From positions 50,393,094 to 50,457,093 of the forward strand of contig NC_092230.1 in assembly GCF_036320965.1 (NCBI RefSeq): a stretch of 64,000 bases of DNA, written 5' to 3'. Made by a program: the position numbers and the translations under genes. The notes below the pieces were generated by a model. That model was given only the letters and a program-made list of their open reading frames with translations, searched no databases and was not told the DNA's origin. Below are positions 11,219-21,811 of the stretch, piece by piece (positions within the stretch are counted from its first letter, which is position 1; every line of letters starts with the position of its first letter). Source of the stretch: Panulirus ornatus (taxonomy: Eukaryota; Arthropoda; Malacostraca; Decapoda; Palinuridae).

Positions 11219-12733
11219 GCTTTGTCGCTGTCTCCCGCGTTTGCGAGGTAGCGCAAGGAAACAGACGAAAGAAATGGCCCAACCCATCCCCATACACATG
11301 TATATACATACATCCACACACGCAAAATATACATACCTACACAGCTTTCCATGGTTTACCCCAGACGCTTCACATGCCCCGATTTAATCCACTGACAGCA
11401 CGTCAACCCCGGTATACCACATCGCTCCAATTCACTCTATTCCTTGCCCTCCTTTCACCCTCCTGCATGTTCAGGCCCCGATCACACAAAATCTTTTTCA
11501 CTCCATCTTTCCACTTCCAATTTGGTCTCCCTCTTCTCCTCGTTCCCTCCACCTCCGACACATATATCCTCTTGGTCAATCTTTCCTCACTCATTCTCTC
11601 CATGTGCCCAAACCATTTCAAAACACCCTCTTCTGCTCTCTCAACCACGCTCTTTTTATTTCCACACATCTCTCTTACCCTTACGTTACTTACTCGATCA
11701 AACCACCTCACACCACACATTGTCCTCAAACATCTCATTTCCAGCACATCCATCCTCCTGCGCACAACTCTATCCATAGCCCATGCCTCGCAACCGTACA
11801 ACATTGTTGGAACCACTATTCCTTCAAACATACTCATTTTTGCTTTCCGAGATAATGTTCTCGACTTCCACACATTCTTCAAGGCTCCCAGAATTTTCGC
11901 CCCCTCCCCCACCCTATGATCCACTTCCGCTTCCATAGTTCCATCCGCTGCCAGATCCACTCCCAGATATCTAAAACACTTCACTTCCTCCAGTTTTTCT
12001 CCATTCAAACTCACCTCCCAATTGACTTGACCCTCAACCCTACTGTACCTAATAACCTTGCTCTTATTCACATTTACTCTTAACTTTCTTCTTTCACACA
12101 CTTTACCAAACTCAGTCACCAGCTTCTGCAGTTTCTCACATGAATCAGCCACCAGCGCTGTATCATCAGCGAACAACAACTGACTCACTTCCCAAGCTCT
12201 CTCATCCCCAACAGACTTCATACTTGCCCCTCTTTCCAAAACTCTTGCATTCACCTTCCTAACAACCCCATCCATAAACAAATTAAACATCCATGGAGAC
12301 ATCACACACCCCTGCCGCAAACCTACATTCACTGAGAACCAATCAATTTCCTCTCTTCTTAAACGTACACATGCCTTACATCCTCGATAAAAACTTTTCA
12401 CTGCTTCTAACAACTTTCCTCCCACACCATATATTCTTAATACCTTCCACAGAGCATCTCTATCAACTCTATCATATGCCTTCTCCAGTTCCATAAATGC
12501 TACATACAAATCCATTTGCTTTTCTAAGTATTTCTCACATACATTCTTCAAAGCAAACACCTGATCCACACATCCTCTACCACTTCTGAAACCACACTGC
12601 TCTTCTCCAATCTGATGCTCTGTACATGCTTTCACCCTCTCAATCAATACCCTCCCATATAATTTACCAGGAATACTCAACAAACTTATACCTCTGTAAT
12701 TTGAGCACTCACTCTTATCCCCTTTGCCTTTGC
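11219..12733 (-). mobile_element. RTE family A LINE, RT to 3' tail (first of three tandem pieces)
   Basis: The minus-strand 3' UTR (short form, 11219-11402) is followed upstream by the RT and C-terminus. One 450-aa frame (11403-12755) runs from KGKGDKSECSNYRG through EKAYDRVDRDALW (motif A), GLRQGCVMSPWMF (motif B) and LLFADDTALVAD (motif C) to RRRGRPNWKWKDG. The sequence 5' of KGKGDKS is missing and is replaced by another RT piece (12734-13755). Without endonuclease it cannot be autonomous. Confidence 0.92.
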
Positions 12734-13755
12734 ACCACACATTGTCCTCAAACATCTCATTTCCAGCACATCCATCCTCCTGCGCACCACTCTATCCATA
12801 GCCCACGCCTCGCAACCATACAACATTGTTGGAACCACTATTCCTTCAAACATACCCATTTTTGCTTTCCGAGATAATGTTCTCGACTTCCACACATTCT
12901 TCAAGGCTCCCAGGATTTTCGCCCCCTCCCCCACCCTATGATCCACTTCCGCTTCCATGGTTCCATCCGCTGCCAGATCCACTCCCAGATATCTAAAACA
13001 CTTTACTTCCTCCAGTTTTTCTCCATTCAAACTTACCTCCCAATTGACTTGACCCTCAACCCTACTGTACCTAATAACCTTGCTCTTATTCACATTTACT
13101 CTTAACTTTCTTCTTTCACACACTTTACCAAACTGAGTCACCAGCTTCTGCAGTTTCTCACATGAATCAGCCACCAGCGCTGTATCATCAGCGAACAACA
13201 ACTGACTCACTTCCCAAGCTCTCTCATCCCCAACAGACTTCATACTTGCCCCTCTTTCCAAAACTCTTGCATTCACCTCCCTAACAACCCCAACCATAAA
13301 CAAATTAAACAACCATGGAGACATCACACACCCCTGCCGCAAACCTACATTTACTGAGAACCAATCACTTTCCTCTCTTCTTACACGTACACATGCCTTA
13401 CATCCTCGATAAAAACTTTTCACTGCTTCTAGCAACTTGCCTCCCACACCATATATTCTTAATACCTTCCACAGAGCATCTCTATCAACTCTATCATATG
13501 CCTTCTCCAGATCCATAAATGCTACATACAAATCCATTTGCTTTTCTAAGTATTTCTCACATACATTCTTCAAAGCAAACACCTGATCCACACATCCTCT
13601 ACCACTTCTGAAACCACACTGCTCTTCTCCAATCTGATGCTCTGTACATGCTTTCACCCTCTCAATCAATACCCTCCCATATAATTTACCAGGAATACTC
13701 AACAAACTTATACCTCTGTAATTTGAGCACTCACTCTTATCCCCTTTGCCTTTGC
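12734..13755 (-). repeat. 1,022-bp tandem copy of family A RT segment (second piece)
   Basis: The segment runs from KGKGDKS to LRTMCG of the RT frame and is joined directly to the next copy. The 363-aa frame (12686-13777) keeps motifs A, B and C. The junction peptide reads LRTMCGAKAKGIRVSAQ because the two ends are fused out of frame. It shares FMVGVV in place of FMDGVV with the third piece, but not with the first. Confidence 0.93.
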
Positions 13756-14616
13756 ACCACACATTGTCCTCAAACATCTCATTTCCAGCACATCCATCCT
13801 CCTGCGCACCACTCTATCCATAGCCCACGCCTCGCAACCATACAACATTGTTGGAACCACTATTCCTTCAAACATACCCATTTTTGCTTTCCGAGATAAT
13901 GTTCTCGACTTCCACACATTCTTCAAGGCTCCCAGGATTTTCGCCCCCTCCCCCACCCTATGATCCACTTCCGCTTCCATGGTTCCATCCGCTGCCAGAT
14001 CCACTCCCAGATATCTAAAACACTTTACTTCCTCCAGTTTTTCTCCATTCAAACTTACCTCCCAATTGACTTGACCCTCAACCCTACTGTACCTAATAAC
14101 CTTGCTCTTATTCACATTTACTCTTAACTTTCTTCTTTCACACACTTTACCAAACTGAGTCACCAGCTTCTGCAGTTTCTCACATGAATCAGCCACCAGC
14201 GCTGTATCATCAGCGAACAACAACTGACTCACTTCCCAAGCTCTCTCATCCCCAACAGACTTCATACTTGCCCCTCTTTCCAAAACTCTTGCATTCACCT
14301 CCCTAACAACCCCAACCATAAACAAATTAAACAACCATGGAGACATCACACACCCCTGCCGCAAACCTACATTTACTGAGAACCAATCACTTTCCTCTCT
14401 TCTTACACGTACACATGCCTTACATCCTCGATAAAAACTTTTCACTGCTTCTAGCAACTTGCCTCCCACACCATATATTCTTAATACCTTCCACAGAGCA
14501 TCTCTATCAACTCTATCATATGCCTTCTCCAGATCCATAAATGCTACATACAAATCCATTTGCTTTTCTAAGTATTTCTCACATACATTCTTCAAAGCAA
14601 ACACCTGATCCACACA
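13756..14616 (-). repeat. Third tandem RT piece, truncated
   Basis: It repeats the second piece with an offset of 1,022 bp. The 301-aa translation (13708-14613) matches the second piece at every residue I compared. It stops at GCVDQVFALKN, where TG/TA microsatellite begins. Such identity means a very recent duplication or an assembly duplication. Confidence 0.92.
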
Positions 14617-14703
14617 TCCACATATATATAAGTTTGTTTCTAAATTGTTCTTACATTTTTCATATGTATATATATGTATGTGTGTGTGTGTGTGTGTATG
14701 TGC

Positions 14704-14745
<42 letters not shown>

Positions 14746-14764
14746 ATATATATATGTATATTAT
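14617..14764. repeat. TG/TA microsatellite between head-to-head LINEs
   Basis: (TG)n and (TA)n runs separate the minus-strand RT pieces from the 5' end of the plus-strand full-length element. Confidence 0.9.
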
Positions 14765-14883
14765 CCCTGGGGATAGGGGTGAAAGAATACTTCCCACGTA
14801 TTCCTCACGTGTCGTAGAAAGCGACTAGAGGGGACGGGAGCGGGGGGCCGGAAATCCTCCCCTCCTTGTATTAACTTTCTAAA
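14765..14883 (+). promoter_or_regulatory. RTE 5' UTR with predicted hairpins
   Basis: Three foldable segments are visible. GAATAC/GTATTC has a 7-base loop (about 14785-14803) and GTCG/CGAC has a 7-base loop (about 14811-14825). A G-rich strand near 14831-14837 can pair with CCTCCCC near 14861-14867, imperfectly here but perfectly in the short element at 34528-34759. Some RTE and R2 elements carry HDV-like ribozymes at this position. I could not fit that fold by eye, so only a structured leader is claimed. The ATG at 14884 is the first in-frame start. Confidence 0.45.
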
Positions 14884-17880
14884 ATGGGAAACAGAAGAAG
14901 GAGTCACGCGGGGAGTGATCATCCTCCTCGAAGGCTCAGAGTGGGGTGCCTAAATGTGTGTGGATGTAACCAAGATGTGAAAAAAGGAGAGATAGGTAGT
15001 ATGTTTGAGGAAAGGAACCTGGATGTTTTGGCTCTGAGTGAAACGAAGCTCAAGGGTAAAGGGGAAGAGTGGTTTGGAAATGTCTGGGGAGTGAAGTCAG
15101 GGGTTAGTGAGAGGACAAGAGCAAGGGAAGGAGTAGCAATACTCCTGAAACAGGAGTTGTGGGAGTATGTGATAGAATGTAAGAAAGTAAATTCTCGATT
15201 AATATGGGTAAAATTGAAAGTTGATGGAGAGAGGTGGGTGATTATTGGTGCATATGCACCTGGGCATGAGAAGAAAGATCATGAGAGGTAAGTGTTTTGG
15301 GAGCAGCTAAATGAGTGTGTTAGCGGTTTTGATGCACGAGACCGGGTTATAGTGATGGGTGATTTGAATGCAAAGGTGAGTAATGTGGCAGTTGAGGGAA
15401 TAATTGGTATGCATGGGGTGTTCAGTGTTGTAAATGGAAATGGTGAAGAGCTTGTAGATTTATGTGCTGAAAAAGGACTGATGATTGGGAATACCTGGTT
15501 TAAAAAGCGAGATATACATAAGTATACTTATGTAAGTAGGAGAGATGGCCAGAGAGCGTTATTGGATTACGTGTTAATTGACAGGCGTGCGAAAGAGAGA
15601 CTTTTGGATGTTAATGTGCTGAGAGGTGCAACTGGAGGGATGTCTGATCATTATCTTGTGGAGGCTAAGGTGAAGAATTGTATGGGTTTTCAGAAAAGAG
15701 GAGTGAATGTTGGGGTGAAGAAGGTGGTGAGAGTAAGTGAGCTTGGGAAGGAGACCTGTGTGGGGAAGTACCAGGAGAGACTGTGTACAGAATGGAAAAA
15801 GGTGAGAACAATGGAAGTAAGGGGAGTCGGGGAGGAATGGGATGTATTTAGGGAATCAGTGATGGATTGCGCAAAAGATGCTTGTGGCATGAGAAGAGTG
15901 GGAGGTGGGCTGTTTAGAAAGGGTAGTGTGTGGTGGGATGAAGAAGTAAGAGTATTAGTGAAAGAGAAGAGAGAGGCATTTGGACGATTTTTGCAGGGAA
16001 AAAATGCAATTGAGTGGGAGAAGTATAAAAGAAAGAGACAGGAGGTCAAGAGAAAGGTGCAAGAGGTGAAAAAAAGGGCAAATGAGAGTTGGGGTGAGAG
16101 ACTATCAGTAAATTTTAGGGAGAATAAAAAGATGTTCTGGAAGGAGGTAAATAGGGTGCGTAAGACAAGGGAGCAAATGGGAACTTCAGTGAAGGGCGTA
16201 AATGGGGAGGTGATAACAAGTAGCGGTGATGTGAGAAGGAGATGGAATGAGTATTTTGAAGGTTTGTTGAATGTGTCTGATGACAGAGTGGCAGATATAG
16301 GGTGTTTTGGTCGAGGTGGTGTGCAAAGTGAGAGGGTTAGGGAAAATGATTTGGTAAACAGAGAAGAGGTAGTAAAAGCTTTGCGGAAGATGAAAGCCGG
16401 CAAGGCAGCAGGTTTGGATGGTATTGCAGTGGAATTTATTAAGAAAGGGGGTGACTGTATTGTTGACTGGTTGGTAAGGTTATTTAATGTATGTATGACT
16501 CATGGTGAGGTGCCTGAGGATTGGCGGAATGCGTGCATAGTGCCATTGTACAAAGGCAAAGGGGATAAGAGTGAGTGCTCAAATTACAGAGGTATAAGTT
16601 TGTTGAGTATTCCTGGTAAATTATATGGGAGGGTATTGATTGAGAGGGTGAAGGCATGTACAGAGCATCAGATTGGGGAAGAGCAGTGCGGTTTCAGAAG
16701 TGGTAGAGGATGTGTGGATCAGGTGTTTGCTTTGAAGAATGTATGTGAGAAATACTTAGAAAAGCAAATGGATTTGTATGTAGCATTTATGGATCTGGAG
16801 AAGGCATATGATAGAGTTGATAGAGATGCTCTGTGGAAGGTATTAAGAATATATGGTGTGGGAGGCAAGTTGTTAGAAGCAGTGAAAAGTTTTTATCGAG
16901 GATGTAAGGCATGTGTACGTGTAGGAAGAGAGGAAAGTGATTGGTTCTCAGTGAATGTAGGTTTGCGGCAGGGGTGTGTGATGTCTCCATGGTTGTTTAA
17001 TTTGTTTATGGATGGGGTTGTAAAGGAGGTAAATGCAAGAGTCCTGGAAAGAGGGGCAAGTAAGAAGTCTGTTGGGGATGAGAGAGCTTGGGAAGTGAGT
17101 CAATTGTTGTTCGCTGATGATACAGCGCTGGTGGCTGATTCATGTGAGAAACTGCAGAAGCTGGTGACTGAGTTTGGTAAAGTGTGTGGAAGAAGAAAGT
17201 TGAGAGTAAATGTGAATAAGAGCAAGGTTATTAGGTACAGTAGGGGTGAGGGTCAAGTCAATTGGGAGGTGAGTTTGAATGGAGAAAAACTGGAGGAAGT
17301 GAAGTGTTTTAGATATCTGGGAGTGGATCTGTCAGCGGATGGAACCATGGAAGCGGAAGTGGATCATAGGGTGGGGGAGGGGGCGAAAATTTTGGGAGCC
17401 TTGAAAAATGTGTGGAAGTCGAGAACATTATCTCGGAAAGCAAAAATGGGTATGTTTGAGGGAATAGTGGTTCCAACAATGCTGTATGGTTGCGAGGCGT
17501 GGGCTATGGATAGAGATGTGCGCAGGAGGATGGATGTGCTGGAAATGAGATGTTTAAGGACAATGTGTGGTGTGAGGTGGTTTGATCGAGTAAGTAACGT
17601 AAGGGTAAGAGAGATGTGTGGAAATAAAAAGAGCGTGGTTGAGAGAGCAGAAGAGGGTGTTTTGAAATGGTTTGGGCACATGGAGAGAATGAGTGAGGAG
17701 AGATTGACCAAGAGGATATATGTGTCGGAGGTGGAGGGAACGAGGAGAAGAGGGAGACCAAATTGGAGGTGGAAAGATGGAGTGAAAAAGATTTTGTGTG
17801 ATCGGGGCCTGAACATGCAGGAGGGTGAAAGGAGGGCAAGAAATAGAGTGAATTGGAGTCATGTGGTATACAGGGGTTGA
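14884..17880 (+). pseudogene. RTE endonuclease/reverse transcriptase, one premature stop
   Basis: Non-LTR retrotransposon polyprotein of 998 sense codons if codon 136 (TAA, 15289-15291) is ignored. This is close to the usual RTE length of about 1,000. The AP-type endonuclease shows SETK (residues 52-55), GAYAP (122-126), GDLN (159-162), LDYVLID (227-233) and SDH (254-256). RT motifs are DLEKAYDRVD (637-646), GLRQGCVMSP (693-702) and FADD (743-746). The C-terminal region has YGCEAWAMDR, GHMERMSEERL and GRPNWRW. RT would copy element RNA at a nick made by the endonuclease. The stop falls inside the endonuclease, so only a 135-residue fragment would be made from the first ATG. The frame is otherwise open to 17880. 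The endonuclease half belongs to the class often annotated as craniofacial development protein 2-like in invertebrate genomes. Confidence 0.95.
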
Positions 17881-18068
17881 CGTGCTGTCAGTGGATTGAA
17901 GCAAGGCATGTGAAGCGTCTGGGGTAAACCATGGAAAGCTGTGTAGGTATGTATATTTGCGTGTGTGGACGTGTGTATGTACATGTGTATGGGGGGGGGG
18001 TTGGGCCATTTCTTTCGTCTGTTTCCTTGCGCTACCTCGCAAACGCGGGAGACAGCGACAAAGTATAA

Positions 18069-18086
<18 letters not shown>
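17881..18086 (+). other. RTE 3' UTR, short form
   Basis: After the stop comes a conserved leader, a T/G-rich stretch, then GGGCCATTTCTTTCGTCTG and the GCTACCTCGCAAACGCGGGA box. The element ends in CGACAAAGTATA plus A-run. The box can form a small hairpin (CTCGC with GCGGGAG). This tail recurs in every family A copy and is likely the RT recognition end, as inferred for RTE elements in general. The long form (for example 19109-19559) carries an extra internal segment with a second GCTACCTCGC box. Confidence 0.8.

Positions 18087-18152
<66 letters not shown>
18087..18152. repeat. (TA)33 microsatellite
   Basis: Pure TA dinucleotide run between the tail of the full-length LINE and the next truncated copy. 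Confidence 0.98.
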
Positions 18153-18154
<2 letters not shown>

Positions 18155-19556
18155 AAGAGAGGAAAGTGATTGGTTCTCAGTGAATGTAGGTTTGCGGCAG
18201 GGGTGTGTGATGTCTCCATGGTTGATTAATTTGTTTATGGATGGGGTTGTTAGGGAGGTGAATGCAAGAGTTTTGGAAAGAGGGGCAAGTATGAAGTCTG
18301 TTGTGGATGAGAGAACTTGGGAAGTGAGTCAGTTGTTGTTCGCTGATGATACAGCGCTGGTGGCTGATTCATGTGAGAAACTGCAGAAGCTGGTGACTGA
18401 GTTTGGTAAAGTGTGTGAAAGAAGAAAGTTAAGAGTAAATGTGAATAAGAGCAAGGTTATTAGGTACAGTAGGGTTGAGGGTCAAGTCAATTGGGAGGTT
18501 AGTTTGAATGGAGAAAAACTGGAGGAAGTAAAGTGTTTTAGATATCTGGGAGTGGATCTGGCAGCGGATGGAACCATGGAAGCGGAAGTGAATCATAGGG
18601 TGGGGGAGGGGGCGAAAATCCTGGGAGCCTTGAAGAATGTGTGGAAGTCGAGAACATTATCTCGAAAAGCAAAAGTGGGTATGTTTGAAGGAATAGTGGT
18701 TCCAACAATGTTGTATGGTTGCGAGGCGTGGGCTATGGATAGAGTTGTGCACAGGAGGGTGGATGTGCTGGAAATGAGATGTTTGAGGACAATGTGTGGT
18801 GTGAGGTGGTTTGATCGAGTAAGTAATATAAGGGTAAAAGAGATGTGTGGAAATAAAAAGAGCGTGGTTGAGAGAGCAGAAGAGGGTGTTTTGAAATGGT
18901 TTGGGCACATGGATAGGATGAGTGAGAAAGATTGACCAAGAGGATATATGTGTCGGAGGTGGAGGGAACGAGGAGAAGTGGGAGACCAAATTGGAGGTGG
19001 AAAGATGGAGTGAAAAAGATTTTGAGTGATCGGGGCCTGAACATGCAGGAGGGTCAAAGGCGGGCAAGGAATAGAGTGAATTGGATTGATGTGGTATACC
19101 GGAGTTGACGTGCTGTCAGTGGATTGAATCAGGGCATGTGAAGCGTCTGGGGTAAACCATGGAAAGTTGTGTGGGGCCTGGATGTGGAAAGGGAGCTGTG
19201 GTTTTGGGCATTATTGCATGACAGCTAGAGACTGAGTGTGAACGAATGTGGCCTTTGTTATCTTTTCCTAGCGCTACCTCGCACACATGAGGGGGGAGGG
19301 GGATGGTATTCCATGTGTGGCGAGGTGGCGATGGGAATGAATAAAGGCAGACAGTGTGAATTGTGTGCATGGGTATATATGTATGTGTCTGTGTGTGTAT
19401 ATATATGTGTACATTGAGATGTATAGGTATGTATATTTGCATGTGTGGACGTGTGTGTATATACATGTGTATGGGGGTGGGTTGGGCCATTTTTTTCTTC
19501 TGTTTCCTTGCGCTACCTCGCAAATGTGGGAGACAGCGACAAAGCAAAATAAGTAA

Positions 19557-19559
<3 letters not shown>
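18153..19559 (+). mobile_element. RTE family A LINE, 5'-truncated copy
   Basis: It begins at a point equivalent to about 16925 of the reference copy (GREESDWF), directly after (TA)n. The RT frame is open from 18153 to 18935 and includes GLRQGCVMSPWL and FADDTALVAD. A 1-bp deletion near 18926 then causes a stop just before the basic C-terminus. The long 3' UTR follows (19109-19559) with two GCTACCTCGC boxes at 19271-19280 and 19511-19520. Confidence 0.93.

Positions 19560-19597
<38 letters not shown>
19560..19597. repeat. (TA)n microsatellite
   Basis: TA run at the end of the preceding LINE tail. Confidence 0.95.
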
Positions 19598-19599
<2 letters not shown>

Positions 19600-19693
19600 T
19601 GTTGAGTGGATGGGCTGTCCTTTGTCTGTTTCTTGGTGCTGCCTCGCTGATGCAGGAAATGGCGATCAAGTAAAACAGATAAATGAATAAATG
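19598..19693 (+). mobile_element. RTE-type 3' tail fragment
   Basis: A short piece with GCTGCCTCGCTGATGCAGGA followed by AAATGGCGATCAAG and an (AATG/AATA)n tail. It is a diverged version of the family A tail box. No coding part is attached. Confidence 0.65.
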
Positions 19694-19904
19694 ATTCTAT
19701 GGGGGGATGTTCCTGAGGCCAAATATAGCCAAAAATCGTGCACTTCAACATCTTAGAGTTAAGTTTTTAAGTGTCCTACCAGCCTTAAAAAAATCATGCC
19801 TGATAGAAAAATCCTAAAAATTGATTCAAATTCAGGGTAAATAATATTATAAGGTCCACCTATTTTAGTTTGTGGGACAAAAAAATTAAAGTTTTGTTGA
19901 CTAG
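19694..19904. other. No recognised feature
   Basis: AT-rich, no coding signal or clear repeat. Confidence 0.4.
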
Positions 19905-20580
19905 TGTTATAATTCTTGCATTCCATCACCTCCTAACCCACATATACTTGTACATGTCCCCTTTTTTTTTAAACTAGGTATTCCCAGTCCCTGCTCCTTT
20001 TTCAGCTTGCAACTCCAAAAGCTGTTCAGCATTTCATTCACAACACTGGGTACACCATGCCCCCAAATTATACCCACTACTCCCATATTACCTACTTTCG
20101 GATTCAAATTTCCCATCACTGATACCTACTTTCGGATTCAAATTTCCCATCGCTGATACCTACTTTCAGATTCAAATTACCCATCACTGATACTCAATCC
20201 CATGCATTAAAACTGCTAACACACCAACTCACCTTTCCCAAACCACTTGCCTCTCTTCCTCACTCCTCTGAGTCACCCTCCTTGTTGATCCACTTTCATA
20301 TCTGGGACTCGGCTCCTTATAGTCTTTCACACATTCCCACAACTCTTCCTTCAGCAGCAGTGCTACCTCTTCCTTCACTTTCACCCTCACTCTAACCCCT
20401 GACTTTACTCCTTAGACATTTTTAAACCATTCATCTCCTTTCCTGTTTGTCTTTGAATAACAAGGTTCTCTGCAAATGTAATCCCCACCTCTTCCCTCCT
20501 CTCATTTTGGTTACATCCACACACATTCAGACACCCCAGCCTAAGCCTTGGAGGAGATGAGCTTTCCATGGTTACCTTGC
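19905..20580 (-). pseudogene. RTE LINE endonuclease fragment, diverged
   Basis: Read on the minus strand from 20560: PPRLRLGCLNVCGCNQNE matches the endonuclease N-terminus (residues 15-32 of the reference). Decayed sequence follows, ending with MGNLNPKVGNMGVVGIIWGH (about 20105-20045), equivalent to MGDLNAKVSNVAVEGIIGMH. The catalytic GDLN Asp is Asn here. Frameshifts and a local triplication (20089-20190) break it. The RT part is absent. Confidence 0.8.
20089..20190. repeat. 34-bp unit repeated three times in an endonuclease relic
   Basis: Three direct 34-bp units at 20089-20122, 20123-20156 and 20157-20190 differ by a few bases. They cover the DNA encoding the GDLN-equivalent motif (MGNLNPKV). 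Since 34 is not divisible by 3, each unit changes frame. Confidence 0.95.
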
Positions 20581-21718
20581 TTTGTGGTTCTAAGCTGTGA
20601 ACTGCATTCTTAGGAATTTAAGGAATTTACTTCATTAAAGTACTTTCAAGAGTTTGTTTCTATAATACTGTACTGTGATTTTGGAACAAACAGAACAATT
20701 GTGCCATGTGGATGGCAGTGTTATTTTCTCCTTAGGGATAGAAAATATATAGCTGCTGTAGCACCATGTCATTACTCTGTAGCCATTTTACCAAAGGCAT
20801 TTTACCTAATTTTGATCACACACAGCAATATAGAAAATGTTTTAATGAAGAAAGAATCCTCAATTTGGTGTGATGAGTGGGTGAACTAAAAAAGGCATCC
20901 TTTGTACACCTCCACACATTTGAATAATTTGGCCTCAGAATGCATTTGGAATGGCTGATTTTCTATCTGAGGATGGATTAATGATGGCACTGATAAGGGG
21001 CTTGTGGGTAGGATGGACAAAATGACAGGTAGATTTTGATTTTTTACGTCTCTGGACTGATTACTTGCTGGTAATTTAAAAAATTTCCCAGTGGATAAAA
21101 GTAGTAAATTATGTCTGTATTGGAGTAGGTTACACACGTCAGAAAACAGAAAGAAGTCTGTCTTGTTTAAGATTACTATTTTGTTTTCAGGAAGAAATCC
21201 GCGAACCTATAACTGCAGCTGCAAGCATCGTCTTAAATATGAAGTAGAGTCCAAGAAATTTTGATATTTTTGTCCTTTATCTGAATCTGATATGCCATTT
21301 CTCATCCTATAGCTGAAATTTCTTTATTTTAGTAATTGATAGTTGATATTGCTCAACATATTCCATGGCCTCATGGCCATGATCCTCACATATCTGAGCT
21401 GTAGCACCTAGATATGTATTATCTTAAGCTTCCTACAAGTAACTCTGAAAAGCTTGTACTTGGCACTGATGCTCTGTACATTTCTGAAAATTTGACAAAG
21501 ACTAATGTTTGTATATATATCATGATTTTGAAAATGAGTTAAAGGGTATTGATATAGATATTATTACTTTTATAAAACTCTAGATAAGGAGGTTAGGCAC
21601 TTGTTATAGCTGCACTCTATATTTTATGTCTTTGTTTTGTTAGGAAGCAGTAACAGATTGTTCGTTTTTGTTCATTCTTAGTATTGAAAATTTTACCAAC
21701 TCATGTTACACTAATCAC
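20581..21718. other. Low-repeat sequence, no gene called
   Basis: No transposon or satellite similarity is visible. Open frames are short and unrecognised. A possible terminal exon is listed separately at 21191-21247. Confidence 0.4.
21191..21247 (+). other. Candidate terminal exon (weak)
   Basis: A T-rich tract ends in TTTTGTTTTCAG at 21190, a good 3' splice-site consensus. The frame that follows reads EEIREPITAAASIVLNMK then TAG at 21245-21247. An alternative frame gives a Cys-containing peptide ending at a TGA at 21262. AATAAA signals lie far downstream at 22217-22222 and 22731-22736. The peptide is not recognised, and upstream exons would have to lie beyond the LINE cluster or outside the window. 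This is the only place I see a hint of a host gene. Confidence 0.2.
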
Positions 21719-21719
21719 C

Positions 21720-21807
<88 letters not shown>
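21719..21807. repeat. (TA)n microsatellite
   Basis: TA run of about 89 bp, the only long one here without a LINE tail beside it. Confidence 0.97.

Positions 21808-21811
<4 letters not shown>

Larger units (their letters stand above)
14765..18086 (+). mobile_element. Near full-length RTE family A LINE (reference copy)
   Basis: Complete layout: a 5' UTR of about 119 bp starting CCCTGGGGATAGG, one long EN-RT frame (14884-17880), and a 3' UTR of about 190 bp with the GCTACCTCGCAAACGCGGGA box. It ends in an A-run at 18067-18086 leading into (TA)n. The 5' boundary is set by comparison with the non-autonomous element at 34528-34759, which begins at the same base. No clear target-site duplication is visible because both flanks are microsatellite. 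Other copies in the window are 5'-truncated, as expected for target-primed reverse transcription. Apart from one nonsense codon it looks recently active. Confidence 0.95.

Noticed and set aside
14540..14828. Small frame spanning the microsatellite and the RTE 5' UTR
   Set aside because: Mostly TG/TA repeat translation. It ends before the real RTE start and has no conserved residues.
15690..16403. 237-aa minus-strand frame inside the full-length RTE
   Set aside because: Antisense shadow of the RT frame. Its Ser/Thr/Phe-rich composition mirrors Glu/Lys/Arg codons of the true frame.
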